Both the position numbers and the translations under genes were made by a program. A DNA stretch of 64,000 nt from Sequoia sempervirens (Eukaryota > Streptophyta > Pinopsida > Cupressales > Cupressaceae): positions 529,948,863 through 530,012,862 of the forward strand of contig VDFB02193867.1 of NCBI GenBank assembly GCA_007258455.2. The letters are read 5' to 3'. The notes beneath the pieces are model-generated. The model was not told the DNA's origin. It worked only from the letters and a program-made list of their open reading frames with translations, and searched no databases. Positions 14,780 to 25,723 of the stretch are shown here, in pieces; positions within the stretch are counted from its first letter, which is position 1; every line of letters begins with the position of its first letter.

Positions 14780-15124
14780 CTATAACAAGTGTAGGATAAG
14801 ATATTTGTATTTGGATAATTTTTCATGCTTAGCTTGATATATTCCATTTATTTTCTTAATTATTAATTGCAAGTCACCAAAGATCTTAATATCTTTGACA
14901 CCCATGATTAAAGGAGCATGCAACCCAGCAATTAGTGCCTCATACTCATATGTGTTATTCATACATAGGAAATTTAATCGATATAACAAGGGAATAGGCT
15001 TTCCAATAGGTGGGATCAATATAATCCTAGCACCAGATCCTACTCTACACTTAGATCCATCAAAATATAATTCCCACGTTTGAACGTATGTTGTCAACAC
15101 ACTATCATCAGAAAAAAGAAGCAT
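14780..15124 (-). pseudogene. Second (archaeal-like) RNase H of element B
   Basis: The frame holds WELYFDGSKCRVGSGA, with the DGS/DGA-type catalytic Asp start, then NNTYEYEALIAGL, with the helix-borne Glu (EYEAL), and KIFGDLQLIIKKI, with the third acidic residue (GDLQL), typical of the aRNH domain of Tat-lineage gypsy elements. It sits between the normal RNase H (15306-15569) and integrase. The frame is open for 114 codons, then decays toward integrase; the link sequence 14411-14779 has stops. Confidence 0.8.
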
Positions 15125-15305
15125 TCATAGGTAACGCTGGAGGAGGAGTGTCAACTAAGTGGTCAGTCAAGGCTTATCCTTTGATTTATTTTTGTGAAAC
15201 AAACATAAGGTCAAACTTGGTCAACAACATTACCCATTTAGCTAAACATCCTGATAAGTTGGTTTTAGTAAAAAGATGTTTTAGAGGATCAAATTCTTTC
15301 ATGCC

Positions 15306-16462
15306 CTATATTTCAACATTTAGTAAATAATAGTGTAGCTTACTAGTAGTGAATACAAGAGCCAAACATTTTTTTTCAATTGGTGTGCATTGGGTTTCAT
15401 AATTGATTAAAGTTTGAATAATATAATAAACAAGATTTTCTTTTCCATTGTCATCTTGTTGAGCTAACAATGTTGTAAGAGCATGGGTAGATGCGGTGAT
15501 GTAAAGGATGAATGGTTTGTTTGGCAAAGAAAGTTGTGAAATGGGTGGAGTTGCAAGGTATTCCTTCAAAATCTCAAAAGCCTATTTACAATCCTCATTC
15601 CAATCAAAATGCACATCCTTCTTGAGGAGATGTGTTAAAGGTAATGTTCTATCAGCTAAGGAGGTGATAAAATGACGGATAGCTTGAATTCTTATTTGCA
15701 ATGTGCACAATTGAGAAATTTTCTTAGAAGGTGGAATGTTTATTATAGCATTAATTTTCTTTGTTTCCACCTCAATGCCTCTGTGAGATATGATAAACCC
15801 TAAAAATATTCCACTATCTACTCCAAAGACACACTTTTTCGGATTTAGGTGCATGTTGTATTACGCATTCATTCAAATATTTGTCGAAGAACATTCACAT
15901 TATCTTTTCTTGTTAAAGAATTGGGAAGGATTTCATCAACATAATCTTCCAATATTTTATGTATGTAACCATGAAATATTAATGTCATTGATCTTTGATA
16001 AGTTTTTCCTACCTTTTTTAATCCAAAAGGCATCATAGTCCAAAAAGACATTCCCAAAATAGTTGTGAATGTTGCCTTGTATTGATCTTGTGGGTTGATG
16101 AAGATTTGATTATAACCAGAAAATCCATCCATGAATGACAAAAAAGAATGTCTGATAGTTGAATCCACGATCATGTCAATATTAGGAACGAGAAAATCAA
16201 CTTGTAGAGAGGCTTTTTCCAAGTCACAAAAATCCATACATATCCTAATATGATTATCAATTTTAGCAACTACAATCATGTTTGAGATCCAAGGAGAATA
16301 ATCAATAGGTAGAATGAAACCTACATCGAGGATTTTTTTGAGTTCTCCTTCAACATGCAAGTCTATCTTAGGATTCATTTTTTGTATCTTTTGTCGAACA
16401 GGCTTAACATTTTCAACAAGAAAAATGTTATGTGTGACTATCTTTGGATATATTCCTAGCAT
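15306..16462 (-). pseudogene. Reverse transcriptase and RNase H of element B
   Basis: RT: SPWISNMIVVAKIDNHIRICMDF and FMDGFSGYNQI keep the first catalytic Asp; the YVDD box reads YVDE (EDYVDEI, about 15950), a change in a catalytic acid. The frame shifts near 15860 and continues as MHLNPKKCVFGV, GIFLGFIIS (thumb). Another break near 15575 leads to the RNase H with PFILYITAS (catalytic Asp of ..LYtDAS.. replaced) and YYLLN. These would copy the element RNA into DNA in the cytoplasm. Order PR-RT-RH fits Ty3/gypsy. Inactive by frameshifts and changed catalytic residues. Confidence 0.88.
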
Positions 16463-16474
16463 ATTTGAATATTT

Positions 16475-17399
16475 CTAGGCAAAAATTTTAAAAAAATAAT
16501 GGAGCAAGGTTGTGGTATCCTCTTGTTCTTCATCATCAAGGCACTTCCAAATATTAATAACCTTTTCTTTATCATCTATGTGCATTGGTATATCAATTGT
16601 ATCTCCTAAGGGGAGTGCATGTGACTTAGGAGATTCAGGAGCATACAGTTGCATGATTGTGTTTGTCTCATTAGTATCAATATATTTTTGCTTGGTACTT
16701 ATCATAGCACATGTAATGTTTCTCTTAGAAAAAGATGGCTTATCAGAAGCACCTATTAGTTGTTTCAAGGCTTCACCACTTTCAACATATTCCCATGATG
16801 GTGGTGAATCCATATCAAGAAATTTAGGATGATTTAGCGTAAGATTGTTAATTGGTTTACATGTGTTGGTGTTGATGTTGAGTGATGGTCATTGAGTTTC
16901 TTTGGTCACTTTAGAAAAAGAATATAACAAACTAGTCTTTGTCTCTTGTGTGTTAGGTTCTATAGGGACACAAATTCCTTGTCCATTCTTTCCACATCCT
17001 TTATCATTGTATCCCAATTGTTTCATAAGATCATAACCTCATCCATAAGTCTCCATTTCTTTCGGGTTGGGTGGTTTTTGATAATCTATCTCATCAAAAT
17101 TTATGGTATATGTTGTATTATCTTCCAAAGGAGATGAGGTAGATGTTGGGGAAGATTCTTCTGAATGTTGAGTTGATGTAACCATTGGTTGTTCTTGTTA
17201 TTCATCCTCTTTTTGTGTGAGTCCATAAATAAAGGTGTGAGTTCTAATGTACCCCAATTGTCACCTAGTAATTTAGACATAGATTCTTCTTTGTGTTTAT
17301 TGGTCATAGTAGGTTCTATTTAAGATGTTGTAATTAGAGTTTTTAGAGGACTTATTTTTCCTTTTTCAAGTTGTAAGCAACTTTAGGTTCCGGGTCTAT
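16475..17399 (-). pseudogene. PR-RT linker of element B with G-patch motif
   Basis: Between protease and RT, minus-strand frames read a G-patch-like block at about 16960-17040: MKQLGYNDKGCGKNGQGI followed by CVPIEP. It matches the glycine-rich G-patch pattern, in which aromatic and G.G.G residues bind nucleic acid or helicases. A matching block lies in element A (about 21450-21575). The frame either side is broken by stops; 16475-16813 is an open 112-codon piece with no recognised domain. Confidence 0.6.
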
Positions 17400-17719
17400 T
17401 TAAACTTGATAAAAAAAATTGTTATAGACATATTTCATTATGCAATGAAGGGTCGAATGCACCACATGCATCTCATGAATCCATGGTCTTACCAAAAGAA
17501 GATTGTATGCAAGATCATAGGGCATGACATGGATAGGAGTTTGCAAGGTATCTATTCCAACTGTGATAGGTAAAGTAGTTACACTGAACAATTTCTTTGT
17601 ACTATTGTCAAATCCTCTAATAGATAAGGAATTAGGTATGATTTCAGATTTATCCACACATAATCGATCGAGGAGCTTTACACTACACACATTAAGGGTA
17701 GATACATTGTCAACAAGGG
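17400..17719 (-). pseudogene. Retroviral-type aspartic protease remnant of element B
   Basis: Minus frame: the active-site loop usually read as VDNGST here reads VDNVST (Gly to Val). It is followed by LNVCSVKLLDRLCVD, SIRGFDNS, PITVGIDT and a flap-to-helix block ending LLLVRPWIHEM, the ordered pattern of gypsy proteases (usually LLGRPWIH). The upstream part is missing because the 5' LTR begins at 17720, directly before TLVDN. In a live element it would cleave Gag-Pol. Confidence 0.8.
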
Positions 17720-19283
17720 TTAACAAAGATTTTGGCACCCGAATGCTTTCTAGCCCTTCTAGGGTTTTTCACCTAAAAAGGGAAAGATGGGCCAAAATGC
17801 AATGTAAACATTCAAATATTAATGTAAAATGGATACAATATGCCTAGATACAATGTCTAAATGCAAGAAAATGATAAAAGAAATGATTTATTAATGTAAA
17901 ACCTAAGAAATGCAAAGTGCTAGAAAACAAAGTGTGATATGCAGAAAGATGAAAAGAATGCAATAAAGAACCAAATAAAGATGTTAAACTAAAATTGTGC
18001 ACTTGGAAACTGATGAAGGAAAAGAAGGAGATCAAAAATGTCTTAGAAATTCAGGAAAATTTTATTTTTGACCCTATTGGGAAATTTACGCCAATTCGGC
18101 GACTTAGTCCTAGATCAGGGAAACTAACTAGAAAGTTGTTTCTACTAGATGGGTATTTGAAACTATAAAAATCTCTGAAAAAACTAGTCCATTGGGACTA
18201 ATTTGTCATTGTTTGATACTTAGTCCACTTTGTATTTTCTACAAATTCGAAAGTGGAAATGGAAGCCCATAGTCTACACTCTGTTTTCTAACAAAGACCC
18301 AGATCCAAATCTATAAAATTACCTACAAAACATAATATATTTTGATTTCTAATGGGGTTTTTTCCTAGGCCAAACCCCTATTTGGTATTTAAACCTTGAA
18401 AGAGATAAAATATGCATAAAACCCTAGCCCTAATTATGTCTAAGACTAGGAAGTCTAAAAATAAGATGCAACCCTATTCTAATGTGCAAGAATAAGATGC
18501 ATAAATGGATTTATAACAATGTAAGAATCATTCTAAGAGACCTTAAATCACATTAGAAATGAATCTAAATGACATGCAAACCTTCCTTAGGCTGAAGATA
18601 GAGAGAAAATGGAAGATAGAATCACTTTGAAAACAAGTTTTTTGGCTTGATTTGATGACTAGTTGCATCTCCTCAACCTCGATTTCTCCATGATTCTCTA
18701 TAGGCATCCATGATCATCCCTTTGCAATGTAAGATCTTGAAGAAAAAGTGAGCTTGAAGACTTGAAAAAACCATAGCTTGCTACCCTAAAGTTTCAACTT
18801 TGCTTAGATAGCTAACGAATCTTCTCATGAAAGATATTTGGCTCTTGACTTTTGAATTTGCTTGATGAAAATGAATTAATGTTATGAAAATGACCTAAAA
18901 ATATGTATTTATAGGCATTAATACCGAATTATTCAGTATTTTAACTTCATAGGACAACCTCCATTGGGATTTTGAGTTAAGTTAGTGATTTTCCTATTGA
19001 AAAGTGGAAAATACTTCAAAAGGGACTAAGTCGCCACAATGGGTGACTTAGTCCCATTAGGGATTTTTGAGGTGGGTTTCATGAAAGTTGAGTTGTTTGA
19101 ATATTACTTGTCAGGATTTGTATGATTTGTGAGTGGAATAAGCCTTAAAGTCCATATTAATGAGCATTAGGGGCCTATAAATGTAGTTTTTAAGGGGTGA
19201 TTGATGCAAGGGTGTCTAAAAGAGTACTAAATTAGGTCATAGATTGTACTTTTTGCAAAGGAGTACAATTTTCGTGTCCACAA
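17720..19283 (-). repeat. Element B 5' LTR
   Basis: A 1.56-kb LTR aligned to 8219-9746. On the minus strand it begins at about TTGTGGACACG and ends ...CTTTGTTAA. A clear hairpin lies at 19022-19055 (gggactaagtcgcca / gggtgacttagtccc). No primer binding site or gag follows it: the protease starts at once. Confidence 0.85.
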
Positions 19284-19289
19284 CATCTA

Positions 19290-19368
19290 GGTCAAAAAAT
19301 TAAATTTAGGGTAGTCATTTTTGAAGTCATTTCAATTACAAACATCATTAGATCTAAAAATACTCACA
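19290..19368 (+). other. Element A leader, second part
   Basis: Resumption of A after the B insertion. From 19321 it matches D at 61408 (ttgaaatcatttcaattaca in D), and the reading frame that carries the 21-codon repeats begins here. Confidence 0.6.
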
Positions 19369-20046
19369 TTTATAAAATTTTGCATCACATGGGTACAAGT
19401 ACTTTTCACTTTTGCATACACAATGTTTCTATTCATAAAACTTTGTGTAAGTTTGATAAAAGTTATTTTCATTCTGGGATATACATTGTTTGCGTTCTTC
19501 AAGATTTCCATATATTGGATAAAAGTGTTTTGAATTTTTGGATATACATTGTTTACATTACTATAACATTGCATGAAATGGTTACAAGTTCTTTTCATTT
19601 TTGTTCAAACAATTTTTGTGTCTTACATATCTAGACATGGTAGGAAAATTTTCCTATCCCCTCCCTATGAGAGTTTTTTAGTGAAAGAGAATAAAACCTT
19701 GGACATTCCTAACAATCAATATTTTTCTTCTCCTAATATCTCTCCTATTGGTGATGAAGATATTTTGGTAGAAGAACAAATCAATGAAATTTTTGAGAAT
19801 CCTAGTTGTTTCTCTCCTCTTACCTCTCTTAGTGAACAAGACATTAATCAACAAGACAACATAACCATAGGTAATCATGACAATAACATTTGTCCTTCTC
19901 CTAGTATATCTCATAGTTGTGAAGAAGATACTTTAATGTTAGAAAATACAATCAATGAAGGTCATGAGAATCTTAGTTTTCCCCCTTCACCTAGAGAAAC
20001 TCTTATTAAGCAAGAAAATTTAACCATTTTGTATTCCTCTACTTAA
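19369..20046 (+). pseudogene. Gag-position ORF of element A: four 21-residue hydrophobic repeats, then acidic Ser/Pro-rich region
   Basis: I do not recognise a gag domain. One frame runs through 19369-20046 with two stops. Four exact 63-bp units (19369, 19432, 19495, 19558) encode 21-residue hydrophobic repeats such as FIKFCITWVQVLFTFAYTMF, each about the length of a membrane span. They are followed by a short basic patch (SRHGRK) and an acidic, Ser/Pro-rich region with two copies of a block resembling S.S(P/H)..DEDIL(V/M)E..IN(E), about 60 residues apart. Element D carries the same arrangement. It sits where gag should be, 5' of the protease. The stops (19531, 19567) make this copy inactive. 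Confidence 0.6.
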
Positions 20047-20387
20047 AATGAAGTCATTTTAGAAGAACCAACCTTTGACTATCAAAAACATTTCATTTGT
20101 ATTCCTTCTAAAAACCCTCCTCCTAGGGAGTATATCATGATGCAAGACAAGGATAGCATTGAAAATAATGATAGTGTATCCTTAGAAGAGGATGAATAGG
20201 AAACATTAGACTCTCACTCACTAAGGGATGTTAATATTACTCAACCTCAACTCATCCTTTACCCACCATCACACAAAACTCAAACTCAAAACAAAATTGA
20301 ATTCATCCTCTACCCATCTAAGAATAATGTGTCACAACAGTCATGTCATAATATCATTGCTCATAAATATATAACACTAGAAAAAGT

Positions 20388-21110
20388 TTGAAACCAAAAC
20401 AACCAACCCTGACACCCTTACCTTTTCCTAATCCCATACTACCTAGTGCTCCTCATTTTCCTGCACAAGGTGGAAAGGAGTATGATCTGGTTGAACAACT
20501 TAAGAAAACTCCTACTAAGATATCATTATGGGACCTTATTCAAGCCTCACCTCACTACCACAACATGAGTCAAACAACCTTACACCAAGTTCCTATCCCT
20601 TCCAATGTGCAGCTGAATGACATAACAACCATGATTCAAGGAATAAATGTTGACATTGTTGTCCACCAAAGTGAGCTCCCTCCTTTAGAAGTACAAAAAC
20701 AAAATGAATATTTCATAATAATATCTCAATGTTAAAGAATAGGGATAAAGCAAACCCTTTTTTAAAATGGATTCACTCTTAATGTGTGTAGCATAAACTT
20801 TCTTGACAAGCTTAGATTGGATAAATCAAATATTCAACTAGATTCTTTATCTACCAAGGGATTTTACAATGTAGGAAAACAACCACTTGGTGTGATTAGT
20901 TTTCCTATTATAGTTAGAAAGGACACATTGGAAAAATTGATCCATGTTATTCCTAACTCTCTTTCATATAAACTCCTTTTAGGCAGACCGTGGATTCATG
21001 CAATGAATGGGGTGCCTTCTACTCTTCATCGTGTAATGAAGTATGTCTACAAAAATAAAGTGTACATAGTCAAAGCTAACCCTAACCTTGACAGTTGTTT
21101 AAACATTTAG
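20388..21110 (+). pseudogene. Gag-Pol junction and protease remnant of element A
   Basis: The frame holds EYDLVEQLKKTPTKISLWDL, a block seen just before the protease in gypsy polyproteins, then (after a frame break near 20735) the protease: NGFTLNVCSINFLDKLRLD, FPIIVRKDT and LLLGRPWIHAM. The codon that should encode the catalytic Asp before NG is a stop (taa, about 20763-20765), so the protease is dead. Element D has the same segment with VDNGST intact. Confidence 0.75.
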
Positions 21111-21128
21111 AGAAGCAAGTAAAATCCC

Positions 21129-21812
21129 TTGAAAACATTAACACCAACTATAGAAGTAGAACCCATCCAACAAAAAGAAAAAGAACAACATATTGAACAT
21201 GTCACGAAGCTATTAGAATATGATTGGGGTTCCTTATATTTCAAACATACATTCATGGGAGAATACATGATCATAAAAAAAGACTCTAAAAAGGGAAACA
21301 AAAACATGCCAACAAAAAATTTGGATGACCCTTCCAAAGTATCCACCTCAATCACTAAACAAAAAGAAGCAAATTATACAACAAATTTTGATTCCACTGT
21401 TTATCAACAACCACCGAATCCAAAAGCAATGAAAAATATTTATGGAAAAGGTTGTGAAATCATGAAACAACTTTGCTATAGTGGAAAAGGATGTGGTGAT
21501 AGAGAACAAGGTATCTGCAACCCTATAGAGCCTACCATGCAAGAAACAACTTGTGGTCTTGGTTATTTTCCTTTGATAGAAATAAACAAGAATTCACTTA
21601 ACATCAACACTATTACAAATAATTCTTTGAAAGAAATAGAGAAATCTTCACTTGATGTCATCTTCATCTCACAAAACACTAATAATCTAAATTCGTTAGA
21701 TTTCACACCCTCCTATAAAGGAGAGAGAAAAATCTTGCAATCTAAACAATCTTGTGTAAGTATGACATCTTTGTTGCAAACTGTGAGAAAACCTTCTACA
21801 TTTAATCATTAG
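21129..21812 (+). pseudogene. Post-protease ORF of element A with G-patch
   Basis: An open frame of 227 codons. Residues about 105-150 hold a G-patch: IMKQLCYSGKGCGDREQGI, NPIEPT and, after a short spacer, CGLGYFP, matching the G-patch order (aromatic, G-x-G-x-G, basic, G-I, P-I, G-L-G-Y). In B the homologous block is followed by RT. Here the frame ends at 21812, and no RT, RNase H or integrase follows before the polypurine tract. The N-terminal half is Lys-rich with no recognised domain. Confidence 0.65.
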
Positions 21813-23210
21813 GGTATCTTTTTGAGACTCTAAGATCACTTGATATCTCCCCCTCCAAGAACTTGAAAGAAATTTTATTACAAGAATTCATTTTGCACAT
21901 ATGATAGAGTTCATAGTCACTCTACTAATGAATGTAATGATTTCAGTAGTAAAATTCATGTTCATCTTAAGGATTTTGGTGTTCTTCCTTATGTGGTGGC
22001 ACCACATTCCTCTAATTGATACTAATTTTCATTCTAGCATGTTTCTTATCAATTATTTCAGCTCACCCTTGTCCTACACTAAGTGGGGGCAAGGGGTTAG
22101 GTAGCCTCGTCCTTGTATGCCACTTTTTGTTGTCTCTTTCATCTAGTTGAATTCCTTTCATGAACATATAAAAAAAAAACTTAGGATGTGGATGACATTA
22201 TTTAAGTTGGCTTGCATGTGACATACTACCTGTTCCATGACGTAGCTTATTGGAAACATATGACTTGTCATAGGGCTTCTCGAATAAGCTCTCATATCTT
22301 CTTCTACTTTAAATCAATTTCTCACAGTAATCATGTTAGAAACCTCTTTAAAGTGGGTGCATACATCGACACTCATATTTCATTGTGTTATTTTCTTTCT
22401 TCTTGCAATGAGTCCTTTTCTTGGTAGTGTAATTGGGCTAGATTTACTCCAAGAGCATGTATTCCTTTGACTTGTCCTCTCTCAGAAACATTAAATGTAA
22501 TGTTCCCTAAGATGAGACCTTGCATTTTTCCTCTATTGGAGACATTAAGTACAATGTTCCCTAAGATGAGACCTTGCACGAACTAAGCAAAATCCCCTTG
22601 AACACTCCTTGCACTATCTTGCATTTACAATGTCTATGAGTTTCAAGAATACAAATTCTTGCTTGCCTCATGGAGCTCGAAAACCATTTTTGTGTGGCTC
22701 CTTATTAAAGTTATCAGGAGGTATAACTTTGGTACGATTGAGCAAGAATCCCAATCTGAGGCATTACTTTCCCTGTAGCAACTTGCATGTGTGTGAGTAC
22801 ATACCAGCCATGAGTATATGTTTCTCACCTTCTAGGACTTCTCACTCAGCAAACAACTAGGAGTTCCATTATCTCAGAGTGAGTGCATTTTTTTGACAAA
22901 TAGCCTAGATCTGATCCACATCATGTTGGAAAAATGGTTGAAGCTTGATCCACCTTTTTATTTTTTCTTATTTTTGTTCTTCTCCCCCTTCAAGTTACTA
23001 TCATTGTAGGATCGCATATCTTGTTTCTCTGCAAATTATACACCTTGTGTGTGTCCCTTTGTGTCTATGTTGATTTGACGTAGGATCTTGGATCTTAGGG
23101 GCTTGCACAACCTCATTTGATCTTTTCCATCCTTTGTTGTCCACATTGGAATAATTGGACCCCTCTTGAATATCTACTTTAGTGTGAGTTTGAAACAAGT
23201 TTACCCTCTC
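21813..23210 (+). other. Element A 3' untranslated region
   Basis: Non-coding by inspection. It contains a 54-bp tandem duplication (22489-22580) and a second polypurine-like block (cactaagtgggggcaagggg) at about 22076-22095, which may mark an old rearrangement. Nothing else is recognised. Confidence 0.5.
22489..22580 (+). repeat. 54-bp tandem duplication
   Basis: The block cattaa(a/g)t.(t/c)aatgttccct followed by aagatgagaccttgca starts at 22489 and again at 22543. The second copy is cut after about 37 bases. Confidence 0.85.
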
Positions 23211-23228
23211 ACTAAAGTGGGGGTTGAA
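23211..23228 (+). promoter_or_regulatory. Polypurine tract of element A
   Basis: actaaagtgggggttgaa directly precedes the 3' LTR start TGTAGCGTAG at 23229. It would prime plus-strand DNA synthesis during reverse transcription. Confidence 0.75.
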
Positions 23229-23654
23229 TGTAGCGTAGAAAAATGGATCTTTGGACATTTTCACACTTTATATGGGAATAATTAATGATAAATTGGACTT
23301 AATGATGCCTTTATTGGTGTTGTGATGTTTTTTACACATCCACATTAGGTTGTGGGCCCTTGGAGACTGAATAAAATGCATTTATCAATGTCTTGTAAAG
23401 GTGTTGTAAAGTGTTGTAAGTAAATTTCACACTTTTCTAGAATTTTATTAAGCATTTAAGTCTAATGGACCTATTTTTCCTTAATTCAATATTAAAAAAT
23501 GTATTTAATTGTATTCTCACATTAATCTAGAAGGCTTGTAAATTAAACTTGGTTTTAACCTATGGTTGTAATGTGTTTTACACATTCACATTGGATCTTG
23601 TATTTTTCTAGGTTATGTGGACCCCATTTTAATGTTGTAGAGTATATTTAATCA
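23229..23654 (+). repeat. Element A 3' LTR, left part
   Basis: Matches 6001-6430 of the 5' LTR. It is cut at 23654, after aatca, by array C and resumes at 42600. Confidence 0.88.
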
Positions 23655-25673
23655 TGTAGTACCCCTCCTCTTGCTAGTTGGATTTATTACTTTGCTATGC
23701 GTTCGTTTGCTACTTGTGACTATGATGGCACTGTTATTGTTGATATGGTTAGTTAGATGCTAGTCGATGCTGTATTTCATTTTGGACATGATTACCTTAT
23801 ATGACATTATGGTTGATTATATCAGTTGATTTTCTGAATTATGATATGATGCAGTGTTTTAATTTAATATGTTATGAGATGATTATTAGTTAGAAATGTA
23901 ATTCATGGATTATGTTATAATTGTTAGAATAGGTGTGACGAAGGACAATATAGCATCACTCGTTCGTGAGTGCCTTGTTATGTTGCGATTCCTTCTCACA
24001 ATGCAGTATCTTGATTTAATGCTTTGATATATATGTATATATGCACATGTACACAACTTCGTTTGTATGCAGGATTGCAGGTATAAGTCTCGATTCCACC
24101 TGCTTCGGCAGGACAGGGCGAGCACCAAATAACCCAACGGATAAATGTTGATACAGAGGTGTCGATGAAGTCCTCCCATTCCATGATGTCAGGTTGTCTC
24201 AATTGTTTGGTATAGTTGTTGTTTTTGGGTGATTGTCGTCTTTGTCTGTTGTGTTTGTGTTTTGTCTTATTTTATATTGAGGGCATTTATAATTATGATT
24301 TATCTTAATGATTGAAATAGATTATTTATTTTAATGTTGGATTAAATGATATTTAAATATTTAAATATTTTAATTATTTTTGAAAATCATATATTGCAAT
24401 TATTTAATAATTAAATATTAAATATAGCTTAATTATTTTAATCAAGTAAATTGGTGGTGGATAATTATGTGAATAATTTATTTAAAATAAATAGGTAATG
24501 TGAAGTGCAAGAAAAGTTGCAAAACAGGAATTAAAGGAATAACAAAACAAATAAAAGAACAAAAAGACAGTGTGAGCCAATAGGATTTGAGAGTTGGGAA
24601 AAAAAACTAGTTTTAAAGAATTGATTTTTCTTTTAATCTGGGATTTTTGGAGAGCTTTGAAGGGATGAGCAATATTTTTTATTTTGGGAATTTTTCTTTT
24701 TAAGGGTTCACACACACAAAAAATGGGGTGACAGAAGTTGTGCAAGAAATTGGTTTTGTGTTTTGAAATTTTAGAAAGGGTATCGGAAACCTTCTGTTGT
24801 ATTTAGAGGAGAGTTATAGAGAGAGGTTGTCAATTTGTTCTGGTGAATGTTCTGGAGAGTCTTCTAATCAACAAAATAGGATTCAAGTTCGAAGGCAAAA
24901 TTTTGTAGAGGAGATTTGGAGGCACGATCAAGGAACACTTCGAGGACGTCAAAATCAAGCAGGCATCCTCAGATTTTGAATAAGCATTGGACATCAGGTT
25001 CTTCTTATACATTCTTTCTAGTATTTGCTTTCATCTTTGTGCTTCAGAGAAAACAAAACAAAATTTAGTAAATATGGTTTATGTGAAGAAAGGAAAATAA
25101 ACTGTTATTCAAATTAAAAATTAGTGAAGGATCTTAGACCTGAAATCAAGAAAAATAAAGTTATTGTTCTGTTCTCAAATTTGTCAAAAACAAAAGAAAC
25201 CCTATCATCTGAAATTTCCAACTCAACAAAAAAATAGGATTTTAAGAAAACAATATCTTTGTTAGAAATAATAAATTTGGAGGTTTTGGGTACATCTGTA
25301 TATGGCTGAATCGATTCATTATTCTGTACTTTCTTCTATTATATTATTTACATTTACCCTCTATTATTTTAATATATATATATATATGTGTGTGTGTGTA
25401 TATATATCTATATATATTTCTGTTATATATATTAAGTATTTTAAATTACCCTGGTATTTTTGTACCTGTGCGTCGGCCGAGGCCGTATTTCGTCAGAAAT
25501 TCGTAAAAAATAAAATAATAATAAAATGTATATATTAAATTTTGTTTTAGAATTGTCTTTATTTAAAAAAAAATTAAAAAAATAAAAGAAATTTGTAAGG
25601 GGCGGATGGGACGGCCTGAGCCGTACCCGTCCGCACCCCCCACCTTTCTCTGTGCGGATGGTATAGCAGGCTG

Positions 25674-25723
25674 CTGCGCACAGCAGTCACATTGACTGCT
25701 GTGCGCAGTCCTATGGACTGCGC
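25674..25723 (+). other. Two overlapping hairpins in C LTR1
   Basis: Stem 1: ctgcgcacagcagtca (25674-25689) pairs perfectly with tgactgctgtgcgcag (25693-25708) over a 3-base loop. Stem 2: gcgcagtcc (25703-25711) pairs perfectly with ggactgcgc (25715-25723). The stems share gcgcag, so they exclude each other. Counterparts lie in LTR2 (from 30555), LTR3 (rebuilt left arm, about 35405-35480) and LTR4 (from about 40300). Confidence 0.85.

Noticed and set aside
19380..19634. 84-codon ORF in another frame over the 63-bp repeats
   Set aside because: Any frame through a 63-bp repeat is periodic. Only the frame starting at 19321 joins the downstream acidic ORF in both A and D.
23910..24179. 89-codon minus-strand ORF repeated in every C LTR (also 28781, 33648, 38537)
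   Set aside because: Its repetition follows from the LTR repeat itself; it has no recognisable domain, overlaps other frames and lies across an AT microsatellite.
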